DNA of 64,000 nucleotides from an uncultured Rhodobacter sp. (GCA_945952585.1 CAMFII010000011.1:1-64000); one strand, 5' to 3'; shown: positions 43,917 to 53,041, counted from the first letter of the stretch. Made by a program: numbers and translations. Notes: a model not told the origin generated them from the letters alone.

Positions 43917-44696
43917 ATGAAGGTTGAACTGGGCGGCAAGACCGCGATCGTCACCGGGTCGAACTCCGGCATCGGGCTGGGGATCGCCGAGGAACTGGCG
44001 AAGTCCGGCGCGGATGTCGTGCTGAATTCCTTCACCGACCGCGACGAGGATCATGCGCTGGCCGCGAAGCTGGCGGCGGAGCATGGCGTAAAGGTCCGCT
44101 ATATCGCCGCTGACATGTCGAAACCCGAGGAGTGCCGCGCACTGGTCGAAAAAGCCGGGGCCTGCGACATCCTCGTGAACAACGCGGGCATCCAGTTCGT
44201 CTCGCCGATCCCGGACTTCCCGGTCGAGAAGTGGAACGCCATCCTCGCGATCAACCTGTCCTCGGCCTTCCACACGACGGCAGTGGCGCTGCCGATGATG
44301 CGCAAGGCCGGGTGGGGCCGGGTGGTCAACATCGCCTCGGCCCATGGTCTGACCGCCTCGCCCTTCAAGTCGGCCTATGTCGCGGCCAAGCACGGGCTGG
44401 TCGGGCTGACCAAGGTCACCGCACTCGAAACCGCGCAGGAGCCGATCACCTGCAACGCGATCTGCCCGGGCTATGTCCTGACGCCCCTGGTCGAGGCGCA
44501 GATCCCCGCGACCATGAAGGAATACAACATGAGCCGCGACGAGGTGATCAAGAAGGTCATGCTGGAACGCCAGCCGTCCAAGGAATTCGCCACGGTCGAG
44601 CAACTGGGCGGCACGGTCGTGTGGCTCTGCTCGAAATATGCCGAGCAGGTGACCGGCACCACGATCAGCGTCGATGGTGGCTGGACCGCCCTCTGA
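43917..44696 (+). CDS. bdhA: 3-Hydroxybutyrate dehydrogenase
   Basis: A 259-residue short-chain dehydrogenase interconverting D-3-hydroxybutyrate and acetoacetate in polyhydroxybutyrate breakdown. NAD site GSNSGIG near residue 14, NNAGIQ, catalytic Ser in NIASAHGL and YVAAKHG with the Tyr and Lys. The AHGL and FKSAYVAAKHG segments and the QPSKEF loop are typical of this enzyme rather than general SDRs. GGAGAG precedes ATG 43917. Its TGA overlaps the lipase ATG (TGATG). Confidence 0.93.
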   Translation: MKVELGGKTAIVTGSNSGIGLGIAEELAKSGADVVLNSFTDRDEDHALAAKLAAEHGVKVRYIAADMSKPEECRALVEKAGACDILVNNAGIQFVSPIPDFPVEKWNAILAINLSSAFHTTAVALPMMRKAGWGRVVNIASAHGLTASPFKSAYVAAKHGLVGLTKVTALETAQEPITCNAICPGYVLTPLVEAQIPATMKEYNMSRDEVIKKVMLERQPSKEFATVEQLGGTVVWLCSKYAEQVTGTTISVDGGWTAL

Positions 44697-45730
44697 TGGT
44701 GCTGAAGATCAACCTTGCGCTCCAGGGGGGCGGGGCGCATGGCGCCTTCACCTGGGGCGTGCTGGACAGGCTGCTGGAAGATGGCGAGATCGAGATTGCC
44801 GGGATCTCGGGCTGTTCGGCGGGCGCACTCAACGGCGCGGCGCTGAAGGCCGGGCTGCTGGCGGGCGGGCGGGAGGCGGCCAAGGCCAATCTCGACTGGC
44901 TCTGGGCGCAGGTCGGCGCGGTCCATGACTTTCGCCTGAACGGTTGGATCGCGCCTTTCATGCCCTTCGCCGCCGCGGTCGGCGACGCGTTGGAGGCCGT
45001 CGTGCCCTTCTCGCCGCAGGGCGTCGCCGCGCAGGTGGTGTCCCCCTACAGCTACGGCCCGTTCTGGGCCAACCCGCTGGAGCGGGTCGTGCGCCGGCTG
45101 CATTACGACCGGGTCTGCGCCAGCGAGGGGCCGGAACTGTTCATCTCGGCCACCAATGTCCGCTCGGGCAAGGTCCGCGTCTTCGAGGGGGAAGAAATCA
45201 CCACCGACGCCATCCTTGCCTCGGCCTGCCTGCCCACGGTCTTCCGCGCGGTCGAGATCGAGGACAAGGCGACCGGTCGGGTCGAGGCCTATTGGGATGG
45301 CGGCTTCAGCGGCAATCCGGCGCTGTTCCCGCTTTACAAGCCAAGCCTGCCCGACGACATCGTCATCGTCTCGATCAACCCGCTCTGGCGAGAAGAACTG
45401 CCGACGACCGCGCTCGACATCCAGAACCGCATCAACGAGGTCAGCTTCAATGCCTCGCTGCTGGCACAGCTCCGGGCTGTGCGTTTCGTGGTGGACCTGC
45501 TGGATCAGGGCAAGGTGCCAAGGGGCACGATGAAGGATGTGAAGGTGCACCTGATTTCGGACGACGCGATCATGAACGACCTGTCACCGGCGACCAAGAT
45601 GACGCCGACGCCCTACTTGCTCTTCAAGCTCAAGGAGGCTGGCCGGGCCGCGGCCACGAAGTTCCTGCGCGAGCACAAGGCCAAGATCGGCCGCGAAAGC
45701 AGCGTCAACCTGCGGGAAATTATCAGTTGA
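44696..45730 (+). CDS. Patatin-like phospholipase family protein
   Basis: A 344-residue serine hydrolase with the oxyanion hole GGGAHG, nucleophile Ser41 in GCSAG and the catalytic Asp in WDGGFSG. It is translationally coupled to 3-hydroxybutyrate dehydrogenase, a pairing that suggests acyl-ester or PHB-related hydrolysis, although patatins are usually phospholipases. No signal peptide, so it is cytoplasmic or granule/membrane-associated. It overlaps the convergent DUF502 gene by 8 bases. Confidence 0.9.
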   Translation: MVLKINLALQGGGAHGAFTWGVLDRLLEDGEIEIAGISGCSAGALNGAALKAGLLAGGREAAKANLDWLWAQVGAVHDFRLNGWIAPFMPFAAAVGDALEAVVPFSPQGVAAQVVSPYSYGPFWANPLERVVRRLHYDRVCASEGPELFISATNVRSGKVRVFEGEEITTDAILASACLPTVFRAVEIEDKATGRVEAYWDGGFSGNPALFPLYKPSLPDDIVIVSINPLWREELPTTALDIQNRINEVSFNASLLAQLRAVRFVVDLLDQGKVPRGTMKDVKVHLISDDAIMNDLSPATKMTPTPYLLFKLKEAGRAAATKFLREHKAKIGRESSVNLREIIS

Positions 45731-46445
45731 TCCCGTCGGGCGGCAGCCGGTCGGGCGCGCCGTCCTTCTGCGGATAGACCAGCCCGACCGAGATCACCAG
45801 TTTCGCCGCATCCTCGGTGGTCATGTCGAGCATCACCACGTCGCGGGCGGGCACATAGATCAGGAAGCCGGTCGGCGGCACGAAGCCGGTGGCGACGAAG
45901 ACGCTCAGGATCTGGTCGTCCGCCGATCCGTCGCCGCTCGGCAGCTTGGCCGCAATCTCTCCCTTGGCCGGGGTCGAGATGAAGCCGATGGCCCAGCTCC
46001 CGGCCTGCGGGAAGGGCACGAGGCAGGCGCGCTCGAAACTGGTGCCGGACTGCGAGAACACCGTCTCGCTGAACTGCTTCAGCCCGCCATAGATCGAGCG
46101 GATGATCGGCATCCGCCCGACCAGCCGCTCTGCCGGCTGGATCACCGACCGGCCGATCACGCCCTTGGCGATCCAGCCGACCAGCACGGTGAAGATTAGG
46201 AAGCCGATCACGCCGACCCCGCGGATCGGCACGAAGGTGTCGGGGCCGAAATAGTCCTTCACCAGCGTTTCGGGCTGATAGCTGTAGGGGATGACCGGCA
46301 GAACCCAACTGTCGATCCAGCCGATGGCCGTCCAGGTCAGCCAGAGGGTCAGCACGATCGGAATGACGACCGCCAGCCCGGTCAGGAAGGTGGATCGCAG
46401 GCTGGCCATGAGGCCTTTCTTGCGATGCGTGTGGTCTTCGCTCAC
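45723..46445 (-). CDS. DUF502 family membrane protein
   Basis: A 240-residue protein with two N-terminal membrane helices (about residues 18-42 and 76-98) and a soluble C-terminal domain with GWAIGFIST-like and FVPPTGFLIYVPARDV segments, the DUF502 signatures. The family is widespread and uncharacterised. The ATG at 46445 begins a short charged cytoplasmic tail. It lies 76 bases after psuG on the same strand and could be co-transcribed, but with no functional link. Confidence 0.88.
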   Translation of the reverse strand: MSEDHTHRKKGLMASLRSTFLTGLAVVIPIVLTLWLTWTAIGWIDSWVLPVIPYSYQPETLVKDYFGPDTFVPIRGVGVIGFLIFTVLVGWIAKGVIGRSVIQPAERLVGRMPIIRSIYGGLKQFSETVFSQSGTSFERACLVPFPQAGSWAIGFISTPAKGEIAAKLPSGDGSADDQILSVFVATGFVPPTGFLIYVPARDVVMLDMTTEDAAKLVISVGLVYPQKDGAPDRLPPDGIN

Positions 46446-46521
46446 CGGTCTGCTCTCCGCCTCGATCCGCCGGCCATGCTAACAGCCCGGTGGTGGAGGG
46501 CAACGGATTTGCTGCGCTGCG

Positions 46522-47451
46522 TCAATGGCTTTCCTGCGCGCGGCTCGAGGTGATCGCCGCGGCGATCCGGGCAGCAAGGCGGGCGTTGTTCAGCACCAGC
46601 TCAATGTTGGCCGTCAGGGACTGCCCCTTGGTCAGCGTGAACAGCCGGTCGAGCAGGAAGGGGGTCACCGCCTTGGCCGAGATGCCGCCGCTGGCAGCTT
46701 CGGCCAGCGCCTGTTCGACGACCGGCATGATGACCTCGCGCGGGATTTCGGCAGCGGCGGGGATCGGGTTGGCGACCAGCTGGCCACCGGGCAGGCCCAG
46801 CCGGCCGCGCATGATGTGCGCCGCCGCGATCTCGGCCGCCGTATCCATCCGCAGCGGCGCCTTCAGGCCGGAAGCGCGCGACCAGAAGGCGGGAAGCTCG
46901 TCCTGACCGACGGCGATGACCGGAACGCCAAGCGTCTCGAGCACCTCGAGCGTCTTCGGCAAGTCGAGGATGGCCTTCGCCCCGGCCGCGACCACGGTGA
47001 CCGGCGTCGCCGCCAGTTCCTGCAGGTCGGCGGAGATGTCAAAGCTCGTCTCGGCCCCGCGATGGACGCCGCCGATGCCGCCGGTGGCGAAGACCTCGAT
47101 CCCGGCCAGATGCGCCGCGATCATCGTCGCCGCGACGGTGGTGGCGCCGGTGCGGCCCGAGACGAGGCAGGCGGCCATGTCGGCGCGGCTGAGCTTCATC
47201 GCGTCCTTCGTCTGGCCGAGGCGGTCGAGCTCTTCGGCCGAAAGCCCGACATGGATGCGGCCGCCCATAACCGCGATGGTCGCGGGGACCGCGCCGGCGT
47301 CGCGCACCGCCGCCTCAACCTTGATCGCGGTCTCGACATTCTGCGGAAAGGGCATGCCGTGGGTGATGATGGTGGATTCCAGCGCGACGATGGGCGCGCG
47401 GCTGGCACGGGCCTCGGCCAGGTCCGGCGAAAAGGTCAGGGGGGCGGTCAT
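46522..47451 (-). CDS. psuG: Pseudouridine-5'-phosphate glycosidase
   Basis: A 309-residue enzyme that reversibly splits the C-C glycosidic bond of pseudouridine 5'-phosphate to uracil and ribose 5-phosphate. Signatures: ALESTIITHGMPFPQN at the N-terminus, FATGGIGGVHRG, and the C-terminal GQSLTANIELVLNNA. It overlaps the kinase gene by 4 bases (ATGA), so PsuK and PsuG are made together for pseudouridine catabolism. Confidence 0.95.
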   Translation of the reverse strand: MTAPLTFSPDLAEARASRAPIVALESTIITHGMPFPQNVETAIKVEAAVRDAGAVPATIAVMGGRIHVGLSAEELDRLGQTKDAMKLSRADMAACLVSGRTGATTVAATMIAAHLAGIEVFATGGIGGVHRGAETSFDISADLQELAATPVTVVAAGAKAILDLPKTLEVLETLGVPVIAVGQDELPAFWSRASGLKAPLRMDTAAEIAAAHIMRGRLGLPGGQLVANPIPAAAEIPREVIMPVVEQALAEAASGGISAKAVTPFLLDRLFTLTKGQSLTANIELVLNNARLAARIAAAITSSRAQESH

Positions 47452-48356
47452 GATCCGATATCTCCCGATACGTAATGGGCTGCGGCGCGCAGCGCGGCGC
47501 CAAGGGCTGCGGCACGGTCGGCGCCACGGCGTTCGGCCACCAGATGGGCGGCCATGAAGGTGTCGCCCGCGCCGGTCACGCGGGTGACAAGGACGCTTGG
47601 CGGGCAGTCGGCCAGCACCGGCTCCCCCGCCTTGCCATCGGCGCAAGCGCGCCCGCCATCGGTTACCAGCACGCGGCTTGCGCCCCGGGCCAAGAGGCCC
47701 GCCGCCGCCTCTTCCGCGCCGGTGAAGCGGGTCTGGCACAGGATGCCGGCCTCTTCGAGGTTGACGTAAAGCGTCGCGCGCGGGTGGCACAGCAGCGGCA
47801 ACAGGCGCTCGGCCTTGCCCGGGCTCGCCGGGGCCACGCGCAGGTCGGCGGCCGCGAACATGGGCGAGGCGGCGATCTCGGCCAGCAGGCTTGACGTCAG
47901 GTTGCCATCCAGCGCGATCGGTCCGGCCCATGGGGATTGCGGATCGCCGAGCCGGCCGTCCTGCAACGGCGACAGGATGCGCTCGCCCGCCGCTTCCAGC
48001 GAATGGGCGTCGGCGATCGCGGCCACCAGCCCGTTCGCGCCTTCGACCGCCATGTAGCGGTCGGTCGGCAGGTCGACCGAGCGGTAGAGGTGTTCGGTCA
48101 CCAGCCCCATCAGGTCGAGACTCGCCACCAGCTCCACGCCCTCGGCATCCTGTCCGACCACGGACAGAAGGGCGGGGCGCAGGCCGAAGCGGCGCAGGGT
48201 CATGGCGATGTTCAGCGCGACGCCGCCCGGCAGCCGCGTGATCCGTCCCGGCACGTCGGAGCCGAGCCGCATCGATGTCGGCGAGCGGCCGATGATGTCC
48301 CAGAGGACGGAGCCGATGCACAGGATGTCGGGCGCATGTGTCATGCCCCCGTTCAT
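47448..48356 (-). CDS. psuK: PfkB-family kinase, probable pseudouridine kinase
   Basis: A 302-residue ribokinase-like enzyme that phosphorylates pseudouridine for PsuG. The N-terminal GSVLWDIIGR and GGVALNIAMTLRRFG match PfkB sugar kinases; VTGAGDTFMAAH near residue 260 holds the catalytic Asp and anion hole. The assignment to pseudouridine rests on coupling to psuG. The start is ATG 48356; ATG 48344 is an alternative, neither having a strong ribosome site. Confidence 0.9.
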   Translation of the reverse strand: MNGGMTHAPDILCIGSVLWDIIGRSPTSMRLGSDVPGRITRLPGGVALNIAMTLRRFGLRPALLSVVGQDAEGVELVASLDLMGLVTEHLYRSVDLPTDRYMAVEGANGLVAAIADAHSLEAAGERILSPLQDGRLGDPQSPWAGPIALDGNLTSSLLAEIAASPMFAAADLRVAPASPGKAERLLPLLCHPRATLYVNLEEAGILCQTRFTGAEEAAAGLLARGASRVLVTDGGRACADGKAGEPVLADCPPSVLVTRVTGAGDTFMAAHLVAERRGADRAAALGAALRAAAHYVSGDIGS

Positions 48357-48392
48357 ATCGGAGCGGTCACCTTCCGCAAGCGGGAAGGAGGC

Positions 48393-48860
48393 TCAGCTGC
48401 GCAGGCCGGTCTCTTCCAGCAGGCCCTTGCGCTTGGCTTCATAATAATAGCCGCGCGCATACCAGCTGACCGCCTCGTCCTGGTTGCCGTCGGAAACGAG
48501 CCAGGCGCCCCGGAGATACTTGACCCCGTATTTCAGGTTGGTCTCGGCATCGAGCAGGCCCTGGGCGCTGCCCTCGTACCCCATCGTGCGCGCGGTGCGC
48601 GGGTCGATCTGCATCAGCCCCATATAGGTGCCGTTGCGGGCGGCCGGGTTGTACTTGCTTTCCCGGATCACGATCCGATGGACCAGCGAGACCGGCACAT
48701 CGTATTCGTCGGCGTATTTTTCGATCTGCCGAGAAAGCTCTGGCGTCAGGGCCGGATACTGCGGATTGCGGCTGACCTGGGCGGATTCCTTGGTGGCGCA
48801 AGCGGCCAGCGGCAAGGCCAGAAGCACCACCAGGGCGCCGCGGCGAAAGAGGTTGGTCAC
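48393..48860 (-). CDS. Lytic transglycosylase domain lipoprotein
   Basis: A 155-residue lipoprotein: signal with lipobox LAAC, then a lysozyme-like SLT domain with the catalytic Glu in VIRESKYNP and family motifs MGLMQIDP and LLDAETNLKYGVKYL. It should cleave peptidoglycan glycan strands in the periplasm. The start is GTG 48860 with GGGAG 7-8 bases upstream; extension to the ATG at 48923 is not homologous. Confidence 0.9.
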   Translation of the reverse strand: MTNLFRRGALVVLLALPLAACATKESAQVSRNPQYPALTPELSRQIEKYADEYDVPVSLVHRIVIRESKYNPAARNGTYMGLMQIDPRTARTMGYEGSAQGLLDAETNLKYGVKYLRGAWLVSDGNQDEAVSWYARGYYYEAKRKGLLEETGLRS

Positions 48861-48998
48861 GGGCTGCTCCCTCGTTCTCACGCTTTCGTCATAGCCAAGC
48901 GGGCCGTTGCGCGAAAGCATCACGTTCGGGGGAATCGCGGCCTTGCGCGGATCTTTGCCAAGTGCCTAGTCTGGAACGGGATCCTTCGAGGGGCGGAC

Positions 48999-49499
48999 AT
49001 GCAGGTCACCTATGAACGCGACATCGCCGCCCCGCCGGATGTGCTGTGGAGCGCGCTGCTGACGCCCGCCGTGTTGCAAGCCTGCGTGCCGGGTTGCGAA
49101 AGCGTGACCGGGTCGCCGGCAGAGGGGTATGATGCGGTTGTGGGTTTCAAGCTGGCCGGTATTCGCGTGCATCTGTCGGGCCGCATCCTCGTGACCGAGA
49201 TGGACCCGCCCCGGTCGCTGCACATCACCGGCGAGGGCAAGGGCGGCACCGCCGGTCTGGTGCGCGGGGGCGCGCGGGTGACGTTGACCCCGATCCCCGA
49301 AGGCACGCGGTTGGGCTACGAAATCGACGGCGCGGTCGAGGGGCGGCTGTCGCAGATCAGCGGGCGCATCGTCTCGGGCGTGGCGCACCGGCTGGCGGAC
49401 GAATTCTTTGCCCGGCTCGGCCGCGCGGTGGGCGCGCCGCCGCCCGATGCGCCCGAACCCTCGGGCAGCAAGAGCTGGTTCCGCCGCCTGGCGGGCTGA
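48999..49499 (+). CDS. CoxG-like SRPBCC family protein
   Basis: A 166-residue protein of the carbon-monoxide-dehydrogenase subunit G family (SRPBCC fold): VLQACVPGCESV near residue 28, FKLAGIRVHLSGRI and the C-terminal RIVSGVAHRLADEFFARL. In CO oxidisers CoxG helps attach or mature the dehydrogenase, but no cox structural genes are here, and many homologues are unlinked to CO oxidation. GAGGGG lies 5 bases before ATG 48999. It ends 6 bases from the convergent glk. Confidence 0.85.
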   Translation: MQVTYERDIAAPPDVLWSALLTPAVLQACVPGCESVTGSPAEGYDAVVGFKLAGIRVHLSGRILVTEMDPPRSLHITGEGKGGTAGLVRGGARVTLTPIPEGTRLGYEIDGAVEGRLSQISGRIVSGVAHRLADEFFARLGRAVGAPPPDAPEPSGSKSWFRRLAG

Positions 49500-49505
49500 G
49501 CTGCC

Positions 49506-50468
49506 TCAGCGCATCAGATGGGCGAGATGGACGGCACAGCCGGTCAGCGGCGCGAAGTCGTCGTCCAGCACCACGACCGAGAACTGCTCCATGAACTCGG
49601 CGAAGCGCCCCTTGTCACGGAAAGCCTCGGCAAAGCCGCCGGGGCCGTAATGGCGGGCGAAGGCGCGGGCGATGCCGCCGACAAGGTAGATGCCGCCGAA
49701 GGGCAGGTGGATCAGGGCGAGGTTCCCGGTCTCGGCCCCAAGCAGCCGGCAGAACAGTCGCGCCGTCTCGGTCGCCAGAGCGTCGGTGCCGCTGTCGATC
49801 GCCGGGATGATCTGCGCCGTGGTCCAGGTCATCGGCGTGCCGGCCTCGCTGGTGACGAATGCGTGGAGCCGCTCGACCCCGCGGCCCGACATCACGTCCT
49901 CGACGCCGGGGAAGCCATGAGCCTTCTCGACGAAGCGGGCCAGACGCAGGTCGGCCTCGTCGCGGATCGGCATGTTGATATGCCCACATTCCGAGGCGGG
50001 GACGACCCGGCCATATTCGCTTTCATGGACCGGCGCGGCGTTGAAGCCGGTGCCGACATTGACGACCAGCATGCTGGCGCCGTTTTGGCGCGGGCCGTCG
50101 ATTACCGGGATCAGGCGCTCGTGGGCGATGTGGCCAAGCGCATGTCCCGGCGCCTGAAGATCGTTCAGCAGCGCCGCGAAGCGCGCGCCGGTCGCCCGGC
50201 GCAGCGTCTCGATGTCGATCGTCCAGTCGAGGTTGGTCAGGGTGGCGACGCCGTCCTTGACCGGCCCCGCCGCGCAGGCGCAGACGCCGTCGACGCGTTC
50301 GACCCCTTCCTCGGCCAGGTAGCTGCGGATCACGCTTTCCAGCCCGTCATGCTCTGCGTTGCGATACTTGCGCACGCTGTCCTCGCGCACGACGGTGCCG
50401 TCGCTCAGGGCAACGCGGGTGTTGGTTCCGCCGATATCGGCCACAAGGCAGAGGGGGTCTTTGGCCAT
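49506..50468 (-). CDS. glk: Glucokinase
   Basis: A 320-residue cytoplasmic kinase making glucose 6-phosphate. It is the E. coli Glk type: ATP loop LVADIGGTNTRVAL at the N-terminus, the catalytic Asp region LLNDLQAPGH, VNVGTGFNAAP and GGIYLVGGIA. It is third in the aglR-bgl-glk operon, so it should process glucose released from imported glucosides. GGAGC precedes ATG 50468. Confidence 0.94.
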   Translation of the reverse strand: MAKDPLCLVADIGGTNTRVALSDGTVVREDSVRKYRNAEHDGLESVIRSYLAEEGVERVDGVCACAAGPVKDGVATLTNLDWTIDIETLRRATGARFAALLNDLQAPGHALGHIAHERLIPVIDGPRQNGASMLVVNVGTGFNAAPVHESEYGRVVPASECGHINMPIRDEADLRLARFVEKAHGFPGVEDVMSGRGVERLHAFVTSEAGTPMTWTTAQIIPAIDSGTDALATETARLFCRLLGAETGNLALIHLPFGGIYLVGGIARAFARHYGPGGFAEAFRDKGRFAEFMEQFSVVVLDDDFAPLTGCAVHLAHLMR

Positions 50469-50482
50469 GGGATGCTCCGCAG

Positions 50483-51814
50483 TCAGCGCGCCAGGGCGCG
50501 GGCGAGGGCGTGATAGGATGCCTTTGGGGTGCGTTGCAAGGTTTCGAAATCGACATGCACGATACCGAAGCGTTTCTCGTAACCGAAGGCCCATTCGTAA
50601 TTGTCGAGAAGCGACCAGTAGAAGAAGCCCTTCACATTGGCCCCTTCCGCGATGGCCCGGCGGGTGGCCCTGAGATGGGCAAACAGGAAATCCTCGCGCA
50701 CATGGTCGTTGACCGAGCCGTTGAGGATTTCGTCGGCGTTCGCCATGCCGTTTTCTGTCACATAGATCGGCAGGTCGCCGACATAGTCACGCGCGAGCCG
50801 CGTCAGGAATCCGTACAGGCCCTCGGGATAGATCTCCCAGCCCATCTGGGTCTTGGGCAGCGGCCCGTCGACGTCGCGCGTCGAGGGCCATGGCGTGTCG
50901 GGGGCGAAGGCGTGGATGTGGCGGGTGTAGTAGTTGACGCCCAGCCAGTCGAGCGGCTGGCTGATGCGGACCATGTCTTCTTCCCAGCCGACGGGCATGT
51001 GCGGGGCAAGGCCTGCCAGCGCCTCGGCCGGGTAGGTGCCGCGGGTGATCCCCTCGATGAACCAGCGGTTGAAGATCGCGTCCTGCGTCGCCGAGGCCAG
51101 CACGTCCGCAGCACTGTCGCTGGCCGGGGTGGCATGGTCGAAGTTCAGCACGATGCCCAGGTTCGGCTGTCGCATCTCGCGCAGCCGCTCGACGGCCGCG
51201 CCATGGCCGAGCAGGACATGGTGCATGGCGCGGGCGGCCGCGCGGATGTCGCGCAGCCCCGGTGCGTGATGGCCGAGGAAATGCGACAGCCAGGCCACGC
51301 ACCAGGGTTCGTTGATCGTGGCGATGGCCGCCACGCGGTCGCCGATGCGGCGGGTGATGATCTCGGCGAAGTCGGCGAACCAGTGGGCGACATCGCGGTT
51401 GGTCCAGCCGCCGAGATCGGCCAGCGCCGAGGGCATTTCCCAATGGTAGAGCGTCTGGAACGGTTTCAGCCCGCGCTCGAGGATGCCGTCGACAAGCCGG
51501 TCGTAGAAATCCAGCCCCTCCGCATTCACCTGGCCGCGCCCCTCGGGCAGCACCCGCGCCCAGGAGGTCGAGAAGCGGTAGGCGTCGAAATTGCCGTCCG
51601 CCAGCAGGTCGAGATCGTCTTCCCACCGATGGTAGTGGTCGCAGGCCACGGCGCCGTCCTCGGCCCTCACCACATTCCCGGGCGTTGCCGCGAATGTGTC
51701 CCAATGGCAGGGGCCGCAGCCGCCGAAGCCGCTGCCCTCGATCTGGTAGGCGGCGGTCGCTGCGCCGAACAGGAAATCCTCGGGAAAATCGGTCCGGGTG
51801 ATCTTCATGGCCAT
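50483..51814 (-). CDS. GH1 family beta-glucosidase
   Basis: A 443-residue glycoside hydrolase family 1 enzyme. Acid/base Glu169 is in TINEPW and nucleophile Glu354 in YVTENGMAN; the N-terminal FLFGAATAAYQIEG is the family signature. No signal peptide, so it acts on glucosides already imported. Its ATG shares a base with the aglR stop (TAATG), coupling its translation to the repressor. A second ATG at 51808 is an alternative start. GH1 is normally beta-specific, unusual within an alpha-glucoside locus. Confidence 0.94.
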   Translation of the reverse strand: MAMKITRTDFPEDFLFGAATAAYQIEGSGFGGCGPCHWDTFAATPGNVVRAEDGAVACDHYHRWEDDLDLLADGNFDAYRFSTSWARVLPEGRGQVNAEGLDFYDRLVDGILERGLKPFQTLYHWEMPSALADLGGWTNRDVAHWFADFAEIITRRIGDRVAAIATINEPWCVAWLSHFLGHHAPGLRDIRAAARAMHHVLLGHGAAVERLREMRQPNLGIVLNFDHATPASDSAADVLASATQDAIFNRWFIEGITRGTYPAEALAGLAPHMPVGWEEDMVRISQPLDWLGVNYYTRHIHAFAPDTPWPSTRDVDGPLPKTQMGWEIYPEGLYGFLTRLARDYVGDLPIYVTENGMANADEILNGSVNDHVREDFLFAHLRATRRAIAEGANVKGFFYWSLLDNYEWAFGYEKRFGIVHVDFETLQRTPKASYHALARALAR

Positions 51815-52860
51815 TACCTTCCTGTGGCGCCGTCACGCCGGGGCGCGGGTCCGGTCGACTGTCCGATGATGAGATCGGCCTCGAGCAGGCGCTGCAGCGG
51901 ACCCTCGTCGGGGGTCGAGATGGTCTGGATCAGCATCTCGGCCGCCTGCCGTCCGGCCTCGCGCACTGACGAGCGGGTGGCGGTGTAGATCGGCACGTCC
52001 TCGCCGTTGCGGAAGTAGCTGAGCTCGTCGTCATGGATGATGATCGACACATCGCGCCCCACCCTCAGCCCCATCTCCTCGACCGCGCGGCGCACCCCGA
52101 GGCCCGAGATCATCATCGAGGCGAGGAAGGCGGACGGCGGTTCCGGCAGGGCCAGCATGGCGCGCGCGGCGCGGTAGCCGTTGAATTCGGTCATCTCGTC
52201 CGAGGACATGAGCGCCGCATCCGGCCCGATCCCGCGTGACGCGAGCGCATCGAGATAGCCCGTGCGGCGGCGGATGGCGAAGTCCATGAACTCGAGGCCA
52301 TTGATAAGCGCGATCCGGCGATGGCCGAGATCCAGCAGGAATTCGGTCGCGCGCTGGAAGGCGCGGCGGTTGTTCACGTCAAGCCAGGAATAGGGCTCTT
52401 CCGTTCCGGTCGAGCGGCCATGCACGACGAAGGGAAGCCCGATCTCGCGCAAGAGCGGGATGCGCGGGTCGTTCTGGCGGGGACCATGGACGATGACGCC
52501 GTCGACGATCCCGCGCGAGCGCATGTCGCGATAGACGCGGTCCTCGCCCTCGTCCGGGGCGATCGTCAGGACCATGTCGTAGCTGTATCGCAGGTACGTC
52601 TCTCCCGCGCCGGCGATGAAATCGGCGAAGACCGGGTTGACCATTTCGTGCTTGGAAGAGACGGGCACGACATGGCCGATCGCCATGGCCCGCCCGGTTG
52701 CCAGCCGGATGGCGCGGGTGTTGGGGCGATAGTTGTGCCGGTTGGCCGCGGCGAGAACCCGGGCGCGGGTTTCCTCGTTGACCTCCGGATAGCCGTTCAG
52801 GGCGCGGCTGACCGTCGTCGGCGACAGGCCGAGTTTCGAGGCCAGTTCCTTGAGATTCAT
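51814..52860 (-). CDS. aglR: LacI-family repressor of the alpha-glucoside locus
   Basis: A 348-residue repressor. The N-terminal helix-turn-helix reads MNLKELASKLGLSPTTVSRA, with the hinge helix near NYRPNTRAIRLATGRA, followed by a periplasmic-binding-protein-like sugar domain. It is divergent from aglE and starts the aglR-bgl-glk operon. Its probable sites are two near-identical 16-bp boxes, at 52870-52885 just upstream of its own start and 53042-53057 before aglE. This implies autorepression plus control of the transporter, relieved by an alpha-glucoside. Confidence 0.92.
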   Translation of the reverse strand: MNLKELASKLGLSPTTVSRALNGYPEVNEETRARVLAAANRHNYRPNTRAIRLATGRAMAIGHVVPVSSKHEMVNPVFADFIAGAGETYLRYSYDMVLTIAPDEGEDRVYRDMRSRGIVDGVIVHGPRQNDPRIPLLREIGLPFVVHGRSTGTEEPYSWLDVNNRRAFQRATEFLLDLGHRRIALINGLEFMDFAIRRRTGYLDALASRGIGPDAALMSSDEMTEFNGYRAARAMLALPEPPSAFLASMMISGLGVRRAVEEMGLRVGRDVSIIIHDDELSYFRNGEDVPIYTATRSSVREAGRQAAEMLIQTISTPDEGPLQRLLEADLIIGQSTGPAPRRDGATGR

Positions 52861-52869
52861 TCTTGCCGC

Positions 52870-52885
52870 GCGTCCAAAACGGTTT
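52870..52885. promoter_or_regulatory. AglR operator O1 (aglR side)
   Basis: The box GCGTCCAAAACGGTTT contains the palindrome AAAnCGnTTT with the central CG typical of LacI-family operators. It lies between the predicted aglR transcription start (about 52890) and the ATG, so binding would block the promoter. Confidence 0.7.
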
Positions 52886-52897
52886 CAATTGCCGTCG

Positions 52898-52926
52898 ACC
52901 TTAGCCAAGCCGGAAAGATGCGTCAA
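52898..52926 (-). promoter_or_regulatory. aglR promoter
   Basis: On the minus strand, TTGACG (52926-52921), a 17-bp spacer and TAAGGT (52903-52898). The predicted start is about 52890, directly in front of operator O1. Confidence 0.55.
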
Positions 52927-52927
52927 A

Positions 52928-52944
52928 GCGAAACGCCGTTTCGC
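52928..52944. promoter_or_regulatory. 17-bp palindrome upstream of the aglR promoter
   Basis: A perfect palindrome, GCGAAACG-C-CGTTTCGC, sits just upstream of the aglR -35. It may be an additional operator or an activator/catabolite site; its half-site differs from O1/O2. Confidence 0.5.
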
Positions 52945-53009
52945 AGGTGCGGCGCCCGCGTTTCTGCAAATGCAAGCATTGGGTTGCGCCGGACACGGGT
53001 GAGCGTCAA

Positions 53010-53038
53010 TTGACTTGCGGTTCAACCTGCGCGACTGT
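53010..53038 (+). promoter_or_regulatory. Candidate aglE promoter
   Basis: TTGACT (53010-53015), a 17-bp spacer and weak GACTGT (53033-53038). The -35 overlaps the 10-bp palindrome GTCAATTGAC (53005-53014). The predicted start falls at or in operator O2. Confidence 0.35.
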
Positions 53039-53041
53039 GCA

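Noticed and set aside
47937-48998. A long plus-strand N-terminal extension of the CoxG-like protein
   Set aside because: It runs antisense through psuK and the transglycosylase; homology and GAGGGG place the start at 48999.
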